From NCBI GenBank assembly GCA_029962745.1, contig CM057160.1, positions 350,501 through 414,500 on the forward strand: a stretch of DNA of 64,000 bases. Reading direction: 5' to 3'. Each line of letters starts with the position of its first letter. Within the stretch, counting starts at the first letter, position 1. This document shows, one piece after another, positions 37,890 to 47,374 of the stretch. The notes under the pieces are model-generated. The model saw only the letters and a program-made list of their open reading frames with translations. It had not been told where the DNA came from and ran no database searches. The position numbers were made by a program, and so were the translations under genes. The stretch is from Echinometra lucunter. Taxonomy: Eukaryota; Echinodermata; Echinoidea; Camarodonta; Echinometridae.

Positions 37890-38455
37890 AGGAGAATGCA
37901 ACCCAGTGCTCTTCGTGAATAAAGATGACCAAGAAGAGTAAATAGTGAAAGTTTGAGCAAAATCTGACAATCTGTTCAAGAGTTATGAATTTGGAAAGTT
38001 TTAGTAAGTCCCTGTTACGGGAATCCGTAGGTTGGCAACTATGCCAGCATTTGTGATGTCATCGTGGACAACTACCAATTCATTCTGTACATAATTTTTC
38101 ACAAAAATTGATTAATATGACATTTTAAGTCAGGAATCAACATAATTCTTCTCAAAATGCTTGCAGAATCGATATAGCCATGTCATACTCAAACAAGAAA
38201 TCAAAAGAATATTTATTTTTCTTGAAAATAAAGAAAATGTTAAATTTTGTGTACAAAATGAACGGAGAGTTGTCCACGATGACATCATAGATGCTGGCAA
38301 AGTTGCCAATTCAAGGATCGCCATAACAGGGATCTACTTAAACTTCCAAAGTTCATAACTCTTGAACAGATTGTCCGATTTTCCTCAAACTTCCACTGTC
38401 TTCTTGTTCTTCTTCATTCATTGGAAGCAAACTGATGTCTGGTTTAAATTCTCCT
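37890..38455. mobile_element. TTAA-flanked MITE with arms of about 200 bp
   Basis: TTAA at 37886-37889 and 38456-38459. The ends AGGAGAAT and ATTCTCCT are exact complements, and the mirrored arms extend about 200 bp. Matching blocks include GACAATCTGTTCAAGAGTTA (left), with its complement at 38350-38375, and GATGTCATCGTGGACAAC (left), with its complement near 38268-38287. 566 bp in total, no transposase. Confidence 0.82.
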
Positions 38456-38710
38456 TTAAGTATCAAAACACTTAGAATAAAGGCAGAGTCATGCTGTTTA
38501 CAGTACAATTTGCCCTGATACAGCAATACTGGTGTATTGTACATAACTCGGTGTCAATAGTTACAGTGTCTGTGTTCCTGTTTAGCAGTATAAGCTATCA
38601 TTATGTATTTTCTTCATGTTTTTGTTTTATCTACTTAAAACTGAAATTAACAAAGCTATCAACTTACAGAAAATGCCGTAGCTTAAAATTATTAATTTAT
38701 CGAGTGATAC

Positions 38711-38962
38711 TAGGACACCGGGCATGGTGGCTCAATTCATAGAGCTTCCGCCTCATGAACGGGAGGTCGTGGGTCGATCCCCGGCCGAGGCACATCAAAG
38801 ACTTACAAAAAATGGGACCTTCTGCCTTACAGCCAGGCGCTTGGCATATAAGAATGAAGAAGGATAATAACATATTATGTTATGCAGGGCCCACTGGAAG
38901 ATCAGCTTATAGCTGAAGTGGCTACCCTGGGTAAATAAGAGTTATTAACATTATTATTATTA
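38711..38962 (+). mobile_element. tRNA-derived SINE
   Basis: The head carries a Pol III promoter: an A-box-like TGGCTCAATTCATAGAG and a B box GGGTCGATCCC about 30 bp later, spaced as in tRNA genes. The body has no tRNA fold beyond the head. It ends in an (ATT)n tail at 38946-38960. It is inserted just before one of the GTTATGTAC motifs. Not an intact tRNA gene. Confidence 0.8.
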
Positions 38963-39632
38963 CCAAGTTATGTACGGTACAGTGCGTGAATATGTAGCAT
39001 TTAATGTAAATAGATGTTGGGTCGTTAAGTGAAAAAAAAAGTATGTGCGAGTATGTTACACAGCTATCTATAACACCAAACATTAGCAAGAGAATATATC
39101 CACAGATAAGAATTTGAGGAGAAAGTTTTAGTGTTTCAAACTCATTTACGTTGTACATAACTCGGTGTCCACTTTGTCTATGGCCTTATTCTGAGAACTT
39201 TTTCTCAAAATCTTGATTTATCAGGGTTTTTTTCACTTACTTTATGATACACTTTAGAATAAAAATCACTTTGTTTTAAGAGGTGAGATCTACATGGAAT
39301 TAACTGCATGAACAGATGAAGTGGACAACAAGTTACGTACAGTGATTTTTTTAACAAGGTGAATTTTGGTGGCTGATAGCAAGGTGTAAAAAATTATGTA
39401 TGCTCCAATATTAACTGTTCGTGATTTGCAATAGTTAAGGTCTATTACCATGATATTACCAAGGTACTAAGTGAGTTTCAAGTTTTGTCCCAAATGTAAC
39501 AATTTGGTACCCTTGATCAGAGCCATGCACACATAGGTTCTCTTTTAAGCAGTCTTCATCTAATAGTTTGGGGCAGTTCGAACTTGGTCAGCATGCATGC
39601 ATGCCAGTGATAGTTGCAGTCTTGCAGAAGTA

Positions 39633-39772
39633 CACTGCAAAAACGGTGGTGTTAAATTGGTATTATATCAACACCACTGATGTTTATATATAGGACACTA
39701 TCAGAGTTGTCCTATATAAGCACCAGTGGTGTTACTTTAACACCAATATAACACCACCGTTTTTGCAAAGTG
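39633..39772. mobile_element. Full-length palindromic MITE, 140 bp
   Basis: The ends are CACTGCAAAAACGGTGGTGT and, mirrored, ACACCACCGTTTTTGCAAAG. The mirror continues inward (AACACCACTG / CAGTGGTGTT, and TATATAGGACA / TGTCCTATATA). The whole element folds back on itself around a small loop. Confidence 0.85.
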
Positions 39773-40014
39773 AGTTAGATCTTCAGGTTACTCTCTTATT
39801 CCCTAATTACAAATATCAGCTAAATCAGTTTTAGGTACCACGTTACATGAGTACCAACTGAAGAATCAAAGCTGTCGAACAGGAAATGTAGTAACTCCCA
39901 GCCGAGCAAAAGGTGTCAGTTACTCATGTTTTACATAGACATGTATAATTGCAAAGAAGACATGTACTTGTATGAATGAGGTTTCATTTGAGTTTATCCT
40001 TTTCAAATAACCAT

Positions 40015-40200
40015 TCAATTTAAATTCAATTCAATTCAATTTCATTATCTGGTGGAAATTTGTTTTGTTCTCACCTTACAAAATATAATCTAACTTTACA
40101 TGATTCCTTGCAAAATCATGTACAGCGGGGAATTTGATTGTATATGCAAACGGAGAAAAGCATGAAAGAATGTAGGAAACTCTAGGTAAGGCAATTCGTC
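40015..40200 (-). mobile_element. Possible LINE tail (minus strand)
   Basis: The minus strand ends in a repeated TTGAA tail (complement of AATTCAATTCAATTC at 40025), the same type of tail as the LINE at 42430. The body is too short to classify. Confidence 0.35.
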
Positions 40201-40367
40201 GCCCGCCCCTCCCCCTCCCCCATTTTTATATTGGAAATAATGGCATTGAGAGGAGCTTTCTCTATGGAGATAATGGAGTCTCAGAAATATTCGAACAACT
40301 CCTTACACGGAATTTACATAAGTTTCACTGTATTATCCCTTTGTCTATAATTATGTTCTGTTCACAG

Positions 40368-40450
40368 AGTGCCCTGATGTCACCATGCCTGTGTCGCTCG
40401 GCGACTGGCGTATCAGGATCGGCACGTTCGTGCGACGGGAGATGAAAGAA
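40368..40450 (+). CDS. Exon-like stub truncated by an assembly gap
   Basis: A good acceptor (ATGTTCTGTTCACAG) precedes an open, GC-rich segment that stands out from the AT-rich surroundings. Read with two bases completing a split codon it gives CPDVTMPVSLGDWRIRIG, then TFVRREMKE up to the gap. It was not recognised as any family. The internal ATG at 40385 is not a convincing start. No continuation is visible after the gap at 40951. It may be an exon of a gene whose other exons are in introns or repeats not recognised here. Confidence 0.45.
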
Positions 40451-40950
40451 NNNNNNNNNNNNNNNNNNNNNNNNNNNNNNNNNNNNNNNNNNNNNNNNNN
40501 NNNNNNNNNNNNNNNNNNNNNNNNNNNNNNNNNNNNNNNNNNNNNNNNNNNNNNNNNNNNNNNNNNNNNNNNNNNNNNNNNNNNNNNNNNNNNNNNNNNN
40601 NNNNNNNNNNNNNNNNNNNNNNNNNNNNNNNNNNNNNNNNNNNNNNNNNNNNNNNNNNNNNNNNNNNNNNNNNNNNNNNNNNNNNNNNNNNNNNNNNNNN
40701 NNNNNNNNNNNNNNNNNNNNNNNNNNNNNNNNNNNNNNNNNNNNNNNNNNNNNNNNNNNNNNNNNNNNNNNNNNNNNNNNNNNNNNNNNNNNNNNNNNNN
40801 NNNNNNNNNNNNNNNNNNNNNNNNNNNNNNNNNNNNNNNNNNNNNNNNNNNNNNNNNNNNNNNNNNNNNNNNNNNNNNNNNNNNNNNNNNNNNNNNNNNN
40901 NNNNNNNNNNNNNNNNNNNNNNNNNNNNNNNNNNNNNNNNNNNNNNNNNN
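40451..40950. other. Assembly gap (500 N)
   Basis: Exactly 500 N, immediately after the exon-like stub. The right flank from 40951 is AT-rich and non-coding. A hAT-like end (GGTTGAGAAGCGCTG) is at about 41120; its partner end may be in the gap. Confidence 0.95.
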
Positions 40951-41589
40951 CCATTCATAATGTACAGAAATCTTCGAAAATTTTTAGCACACATTTCACT
41001 GACGATAATCCACAACTGTTGATGTTATTTTAATACGTTTAATGAATTCAATTCAATTTGATGTTAACTGTAGAGCTGAATGCAATTTTTTTTTCCAAAA
41101 TATTTTGGACTGACTTCTCACCGGTTGAGAAGCGCTGCTCTAGATCATACCTTGTTTTGTACGGTACATTACCACGAATATAACAACAATTTAAAATGTC
41201 CAACAGCTGTTCACCAATCATACCCAACTTTCAATTTGCTCAAAAGTTGGTTAATTCGTTTTTATGAATACATAAAAAGGGATAGTAGAAAAGATAAAAG
41301 AAAAGGATAATAAACGAAACCCCAAAGATAGAAGAAAAGATATGATAAAATGAATAAGAGAATATGACAGAAACAATGACATATAGGATTACAGAAAAAA
41401 AAAATCTATCTAAAAATAATAGATAAAGGAAAACATAATAGGAAGGAGAGAAAAAATGAAGTACGTTTTCCCACGTGTAGTTTAGCTTGATAATTGGTAC
41501 TGCAAGTTGCATAAACAGCCTTTTGGTAATTGGTGACATTCTGGTCAGAAAATTTTACTGACAGCTTTAATAGCATGAATGGCATGAAC

Positions 41590-42457
41590 ACACTGGTGTC
41601 GTTTGTAAAATCGGGTATCTAAAGGTTTGGGAATCCTTTATAGATTAAAACATTTTCCGCAATATATTTTGACTATGTTATATCATGCTTTGATGGTTTC
41701 ACACATAAATTATTGCAATATTGTTTGGTCAAATTCTTCTGATTATTTTATCAGTAGATTATACATACTTCAGAAAAAGCCTTGAGGATAATTTCTGACG
41801 CTCCATATAACGCCACACCTTGCCACTTTTTCATAATTTACAATTACTCAAGCTGTATGATAGAAATAGGTTTAATAATGCCACTTTTATGTTTTTTTTT
41901 TTTTGTTCTAAAGGTCTTATTCCTCAAACTATCATGTCTAAGTTTTGTCTTTATTTAACAATTCATCAACACAACACTCGTAATTTGCTTAATTATCATT
42001 TAACTCGTGTCAGAACTTTAATTTCTCATAATTCAATTTTTTTTCAAAGGACCATATCTCTGGAATAATTTGCCTCTGTCTCTCAAAGTTTGCCCATCAC
42101 TTAATTCTTTTAAGCGCAATTATAAATTATATCTTTTAAGTTTGTATTCTTAATATGAATTATGATATACGCTTTTAATTTTTTTTTTCTTTTTTACTTC
42201 AAGTGTTTTTGGTGGTTTCTTTTATGTTTTTTTTTTCTGGTTATGATAGATTGGATTATGTATAACTTATGTTTTGTTAATTTGGGGGCAACGTACTATA
42301 AGGCTATTTGCTCTTTTTTGTTGACCCCTCATTCTCGTAAATCTGTTTTGTTGTAGTATAATACTATGGTTTGTACCAATGCCTTGTTGTATTTATATTT
42401 CATGTTTATGTTTTATTGAGAATGAAAATAAAGAATTGAATTGAATTGAATTGAATA
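41590..42457 (+). pseudogene. LINE remnant: RT C-terminal region, 3' UTR and (TTGAA)n tail
   Basis: Translated blocks in shifting frames read YCNIVWSNSSDYF, RLYILQKKALRIIS, APYNATPCH and NLPLSLKVCPSLNSFK. This is the conserved C-terminal region after the RT domain of CR1/L2/RTE-type LINEs. AATAAA and a (GAATT)n tail close the element at 42428-42456. Frameshifts and the missing catalytic part make it dead. Confidence 0.8.
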
Positions 42458-42609
42458 GTGAACTTTTTTTAGAGTAAACATTTGCTTATTACAATAATCA
42501 TAACAATTTAATCATGATAACAGTGTTGCTGAAAGAGGCAAATTTATCTTTATAATGGAAACTGTGTATTTTTTCTACAAAATTGGTAAAATAAACATTG
42601 AATATTCAT

Positions 42610-43787
42610 GAATGAAAGATACCGTCAGGCTCTTGCTTCAACAACTGCTACGCTACGCTTCCAAGTTAAACACTTTCTTTCCTTGTTTACAGTTAGTGTG
42701 ACAAACAGCAAATATTGAAAAGGTGATTTTTAAGTATCCACATTTATCATCAGGAATTATAAGTATGCAATCATAATAGCACGGTAATAAGCGAGTCAAT
42801 GATATTGATTTTAATAGCTTGTGTCATATCCATCACTCCACCGATGAAACTGAGTGTAATAAAATGGACAGTAAGTGGTAAGAATATTAAATTAGTGAGA
42901 TTCAACAGAAAGTTTCGGTTTATAGGTGGCTCATTCATCATTGTAGAGATTGACAAAGTGAATCACGAATGCATGGTGAAGAACCATCAGAAACACCCTC
43001 ACTTAGATACATAGCGGAAACGTGCATCGAATACAATTTTCATCTTTGATTATCAAAATCACATCTCTGAAACACGCGCACACAAGCTTTTTTAATCTTT
43101 GCATGGAAGTGATAATAATCTTAACACAAAACAAAAAAAAGTTCCCCCCTAAAACATATCCCTGTATTTTTTCAATCACAAATTTTTTTCAATCAGGAAC
43201 CTTTGATAAAATCTGAATACAATCATACAGCTACACTTCTCAGCTACATTTCCTGGAATTCAGGGCAAACCCCTCAGTCACGCTTCAGTGAGTACGACAA
43301 ATATGCAAAATTGTCATTTTTTGAAGTGAAGTTCACAAGCCTCGTGCCATGACTTTGATGCAGTAATATTGGAACATACTTTAAGTTTTCTGCGTTGAAG
43401 GCATGCAGCATAAATTTGATTCGTTACAAAACATACCAAATGAGTTGTGCACCAAATTTCATGCTTGAGTGAGCAAGAGGTGAAAGTGGCAAAAACTGCA
43501 GTTTTGACATCTTTTGCACGATAAATTTGATCAAATGCGGAGGAACTCACGTTCTGGAAGGATGTTTGCAACTTCTGCAATTGATACCTATCAATTCACG
43601 GTTGAATGAACACATAATAAAAACAAAACATCACCATATTAAAATTATCCAGTAATTATTGCCTTATTTTTGTGCAATAAAAATCTTATTGATAATATTT
43701 CTAGCATGTCTACATTACAGGTTGTACATGTATCAATGATCTCCTGGCATTTAATTGAAAGTTCACGCTTCAGTGAGCACGTGGGAC
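42610..43787 (-). repeat. Left arm of a 2.5 kb palindrome
   Basis: The reverse complement aligns with 44226-45153 across the arm. The outer edge (GAAAGATACCGTCA) matches the sequence about 80 bp before the start codon of the Ig receptor at 45233. Beyond that edge no Ig coding sequence follows on this side; a LINE tail is there instead. It has about 258 bp (42972-43229) not present in the right arm. The edge of that segment (GTTCTTCAC on the minus strand) also appears upstream of the second Ig gene (near 56265). Confidence 0.85.
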
Positions 43788-44225
43788 AGGAAAAGCTCTT
43801 CTTTCACCTATCGACCAAAATTCAATTGCTTAATGTGGGTAATCATGAAAAGTCTTCTTGAGGAGTTCGTCTGTTTTGATTTTCGCCGAAATCCCAACCT
43901 CTTACGCTTCAGGGAGCAAATGAGATGAGAAAATTATGCACACGAGGTGAAAGTTTTGGGCGTTGTCCCTGCTCCGTGCCGCATTGGATATTTAATTTGG
44001 CGTAAGATCCTTTTAGTTAGTGACCTCAGGGAGATATGTGCCAAATTTCATGAAAAAACTCACAGTAGACTGAACAATAACAATCGATGAAAATAGGCCA
44101 GATTTCACTTTTTATTTCCCCTCCCACTGACACTATGTACAGTAAGGGAGCACAATTTTAACAAGAGTGAAAGTTGGTTTATTTTCATCGATGATAATTG
44201 TTCATTCTACTTGGAGTTATTTCCA
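43788..44225. repeat. Palindrome spacer with a smaller inner inverted repeat
   Basis: Not mirrored as a whole. 44076-44096 (AACAATCGATGAAAATA) is mirrored at 44183-44206 (TATTTTCATCGATGATAATT). It also contains TTACGCTTCAGGGAG, a version of a motif that is in both arms. Confidence 0.7.
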
Positions 44226-45153
44226 GTCCCACGTGCTCATTGAAGCGTGAACTTTCGATCAAATGCCAGGAGATCATTCATACATGTACACCGGTCATAT
44301 ATACATGCTAAAAATGTTATCACTAAGATTTTTAATGCACAAAAATAAGGCAGTAATTACTGGATAATTTCAACATGGTGATATTTAGTTTTTATTATGT
44401 GTTCAAACGAAAGTGAATTGATAGGTATCAATTGCAGAAGTTGCAAACATCCTTCCAGAACGTGAGTCCTCCGCATTAGATCGAATTCATCGCGCAAAAG
44501 ATGTTAAAACTGCAGTTTTTGCCATTATCACCTCTTGCTCACTCAAGCATGAAGTTTGGTGCACAACTCATTTGGCATGTTTGGTAACGAATAAAATTTA
44601 TGTTGCATGCCTTCAAACGCAGAAAACTTAGAGTATGTTCCGATATCACTGCACCAAAATCAGGGCACGACGCTTGTGAACTTCAAAAAATAACAATTTT
44701 GCATATTTGTCCTGTTCACTGAAGCGTGACTGGCGTGACTGAGAGGTTTGCCCTGAATTCTAGAAAATGTAGCTGAGAAGTGTAGCTCCATTCGTGATTC
44801 ACTTTGTCAATCTCTACAATGATGAATGAGCCACCTGTAAACCGAAACTTTCAGTTGAATCTCATTAATTTAATTTTCTTACCACTTACTGTCCATTTTA
44901 TTACACTCAGTTTCATCGGTTGAGTGATGGATATGACACAAGCGAGATTAAAATCAATATCATTGATTTGCTTATTACCGTGCTATTATGAGTGCATACA
45001 TATAAGTCCTGATGATAAATGTGGATACTTAAAATTCACCTTTTCAGTATTTGCTGTTTTGTAAAAATTACTGTAAACAAGGATAGAAAGTGTTTAACTT
45101 GGTAGCGTAGTGTAGCAGTTGTTAAAGCAAGAGCTTGACGGTATCTTTCATTT
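44226..45153 (+). repeat. Right arm of the palindrome, carrying the 5' flank of the Ig receptor
   Basis: Mirrors 42610-43787. Its right part (44797-45153) is the immediate upstream region of the 45233 gene and is also present, more diverged, before the second gene at 56286-56700. Confidence 0.85.
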
Positions 45154-45232
45154 ATTCCATCTCGAATGACAAGAGCCAAGGGAAACTGACTTCCTTTCGA
45201 GATCACCACTGAGACACATCTTCCAAGGCAAA
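44797..45232 (+). promoter_or_regulatory. Conserved 5' flank of Ig receptor gene 1
   Basis: Three copies exist in the window: here, the inverted left palindrome arm, and before gene 2. Two blocks are nearly invariant in all three. One is 44812-44850, containing GAGCCACCTGTAAACCGAAA in the gene copies. The other is 44878-44915, containing ACTTACTGTCCATTTTATTA. The last 15 bases before ATG (TTCCAAGGCAAA) are identical for the two genes. This is where a promoter and 5' UTR are expected. No TATA box was assigned. Confidence 0.5.
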
Positions 45233-47374
45233 ATGAGGCTACAATTTATGTTACTCTTAATGTCCCATATTTCACAGGGTACCCGACAAGCAGAATTTCT
45301 TATCCAGCCTTCCCGAGTTACAGTGAAGGAAGGACAACCTGCTTTATTCATTTGTTCCGTGAAAACAAGCTCCCCGTTTGAATCAGCTACAGTAACATGG
45401 TCAGACAATTACAAGTCGTACAAAGAATCAGATGATTCCATCTCAATCAGCGAGGAGTTTAATACGACAATAGTCGACTCCCGTCTACAATTACTGGAAA
45501 CAAACCGGTATTCTCGAAAATACTTTAAATGTGCAGTATTGGTCAATTTCAGAGATGGTAATAGCATTACCTTAAAATCTCCTCTGGTTGGTGTGGATGT
45601 GCAATACTTTTTGCAAAATAAAGATATGAAATGTCGTAGGCGGCCGAAGGAAAAAGTTTACCGAGAACATGAAAACATTGACTTCGAATGTGAGGCACCG
45701 AATACCAATCCACCTCTTGCACTTAAATGGATACTGTGCAGTCGACAACAGTCTTCCTTTCCTGCGAAGCAAATTCCTGAACGACTCGGTGATCGCATTC
45801 TTCTGGACTTATCCATTAGAAGCCACAGGCATCTTCACAATGAAAAAATTTGTTGCATAGCAACTAGCTCTGCCTTTGAAGGCGAAAGAGTCAACTGCTC
45901 ACTGGGACCTCTAAAGATCATCCATGGTCCTTATGTGGAAGTGATACCTGACCGTAAATCTCTGATACCACCTATTATATCCGAGACAAGATTGAGGTGT
46001 AATGTGCTCGCCTTTCCCGAAGTGAGCATCTTTTCTTGGTCTTGCGATCCTATAAGTGCACTGACATCTTGTGGGTCTACCAGGTCATACTTGAATGTGT
46101 CTTTGGCAAATCAATCTTTGAATGTAGGAAGCGAAATTGTAACAGTGACTTGTACCGCTCGAAACATGTTTGGCAGTGATGAAGATTCTCTGAATATTAG
46201 CGTTAACTACGTAGACGTGGCGTCTCTTGAGTCATGTCCAGTCAAGAACGTGAATATCAATGAATCCCTTTACAATGGTGATGATACAACGAAAGACAAA
46301 TCTTTGATTGTTGCGAGGGACCTGCAATCCATGGGTAAAGACTTCCTCTGTTCACTGAACAATGTAAATATCCATACTTTGTCGAGTTTCTTCCAGATCT
46401 TGTGGTATGTCGAGGGTAACATCGTGCAACGCCGTACCTTTGACTCAATTAACTTGACAAATAATAAGTGGCAATTTGAGTTTCGGCGTGAATCGAGTCT
46501 GTGGGTACCGAAAGGTATAGTAGCTTGCGAATTAGATGATTTTAATAGCATTAGTCTTATGGATGCTTGTGTGTTTGACTATGGAGCAAATCATGAGCCA
46601 TCAACAATCGTTCAAAACATTTTGCAAAACTATTCCTTGCATGATGTTCAGACGATTCCTAAAACACAGAAAACATCTCGCAACTACGTTTCACAAGACA
46701 CATCATCAGCCACAGGTCCTGAAGAAGATAGTTTCACCATCCCTTTGAAGACGCATTCATTAAATATATCAAATAACTACAGTGTGACGTCCAAATCTCA
46801 AATAAGTCCTTCGAGCATCACATGGATGCTGGTTGTTGTCGTTATTGTAGGATGCGCTCTTCTTGCTTTTGTGGTTTGTGTGGTCTTGATAGTCCAGAAA
46901 GTTTATTGTAGATCGAAGGACACCCTAAGGCTTGATGGCACATACCAAACGACAGTTCCTAAAACTTCGGTAACTTCTTGCCAGTTATTACCCGTAACAA
47001 AGGATAGTAACAATGGCCCGACTGAAGAAGAACCGCTGTATGCTATTCCTGATGATGAAAGCATGCCCACTGACGAAACTTCTAAGAATTACCTTCGACG
47101 TCCATGCTTACGTTCATATGATTGCAATGAAACTACCTTCAAATGTTCCCCACCGACACAGTTCCGAATCTCAAGCTACAGTAGCCCAGGAAGCCTCGGC
47201 TCGTCAACAACTGAAGACGAAGAATCATACATTCGTAGTTCATATGACGATCAGTACAGCGATATTTCATCAAGTTCGGGATCTCATGTGTACGAAAATA
47301 AGAATGTGGTTCATCTCGGAAACTGTAATAGACACAGTGCTTATTACAAAGCGAAAAGACTAAATCAGCCCTAG
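45233..47374 (+). CDS. Intronless immunoglobulin-superfamily membrane receptor, copy 1 (713 aa)
   Basis: One uninterrupted ORF. The ATG is the first after an in-frame TGA at 45167-45169, and it is preceded by AAA. Residues 1-19 form a short signal peptide (LQFMLLLM core). The ectodomain has about four Ig-like regions. Ig1 is about 22-124 (Cys41, Trp66, YFKC ending at Cys100). Ig2 is about 130-230 (Cys153, Trp166, Cys207/208). Ig3 is about 233-327 (Cys256, Trp269, Cys307). A divergent fourth is at about 330-450 (Cys373, Trp391, Cys432). About ten N-glycosylation sequons (for example N77, N288, N407, N511). A Ser/Thr-rich stalk leads to a TM segment at 530-554. The cytoplasmic tail of about 158 residues has Tyr571, 603 (YAIP), 620, 629, 649 (YSSP), 666, 671, 675 (YSDI), 687 (YENK), 704 and 705. 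YxN is a Grb2-type and YxxP a Crk/Abl-type SH2 site. There is no canonical ITAM or ITIM. Ligand unknown; an immune or adhesion role is inference. Confidence 0.9.
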   Translation: MRLQFMLLLMSHISQGTRQAEFLIQPSRVTVKEGQPALFICSVKTSSPFESATVTWSDNYKSYKESDDSISISEEFNTTIVDSRLQLLETNRYSRKYFKCAVLVNFRDGNSITLKSPLVGVDVQYFLQNKDMKCRRRPKEKVYREHENIDFECEAPNTNPPLALKWILCSRQQSSFPAKQIPERLGDRILLDLSIRSHRHLHNEKICCIATSSAFEGERVNCSLGPLKIIHGPYVEVIPDRKSLIPPIISETRLRCNVLAFPEVSIFSWSCDPISALTSCGSTRSYLNVSLANQSLNVGSEIVTVTCTARNMFGSDEDSLNISVNYVDVASLESCPVKNVNINESLYNGDDTTKDKSLIVARDLQSMGKDFLCSLNNVNIHTLSSFFQILWYVEGNIVQRRTFDSINLTNNKWQFEFRRESSLWVPKGIVACELDDFNSISLMDACVFDYGANHEPSTIVQNILQNYSLHDVQTIPKTQKTSRNYVSQDTSSATGPEEDSFTIPLKTHSLNISNNYSVTSKSQISPSSITWMLVVVVIVGCALLAFVVCVVLIVQKVYCRSKDTLRLDGTYQTTVPKTSVTSCQLLPVTKDSNNGPTEEEPLYAIPDDESMPTDETSKNYLRRPCLRSYDCNETTFKCSPPTQFRISSYSSPGSLGSSTTEDEESYIRSSYDDQYSDISSSSGSHVYENKNVVHLGNCNRHSAYYKAKRLNQP

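Larger units (their letters stand above)
37468..39344. repeat. Seven dispersed copies of a 22 bp motif in both orientations
   Basis: The motif is GGACAACGAGTTATGTACAG or its complement. Copies lie near 37468 (-), 37625 (+, weak), 37783 (+), 38537 (-), 38963 (+, partial), 39151 (-) and 39321 (+). Between them the DNA is unrelated, including the TTAA MITE and the SINE. Confidence 0.6.

Noticed and set aside
38720..38790. Functional tRNA gene
   Set aside because: Only A and B boxes are tRNA-like. The body and the ATT tail fit a SINE, and no full cloverleaf could be folded.
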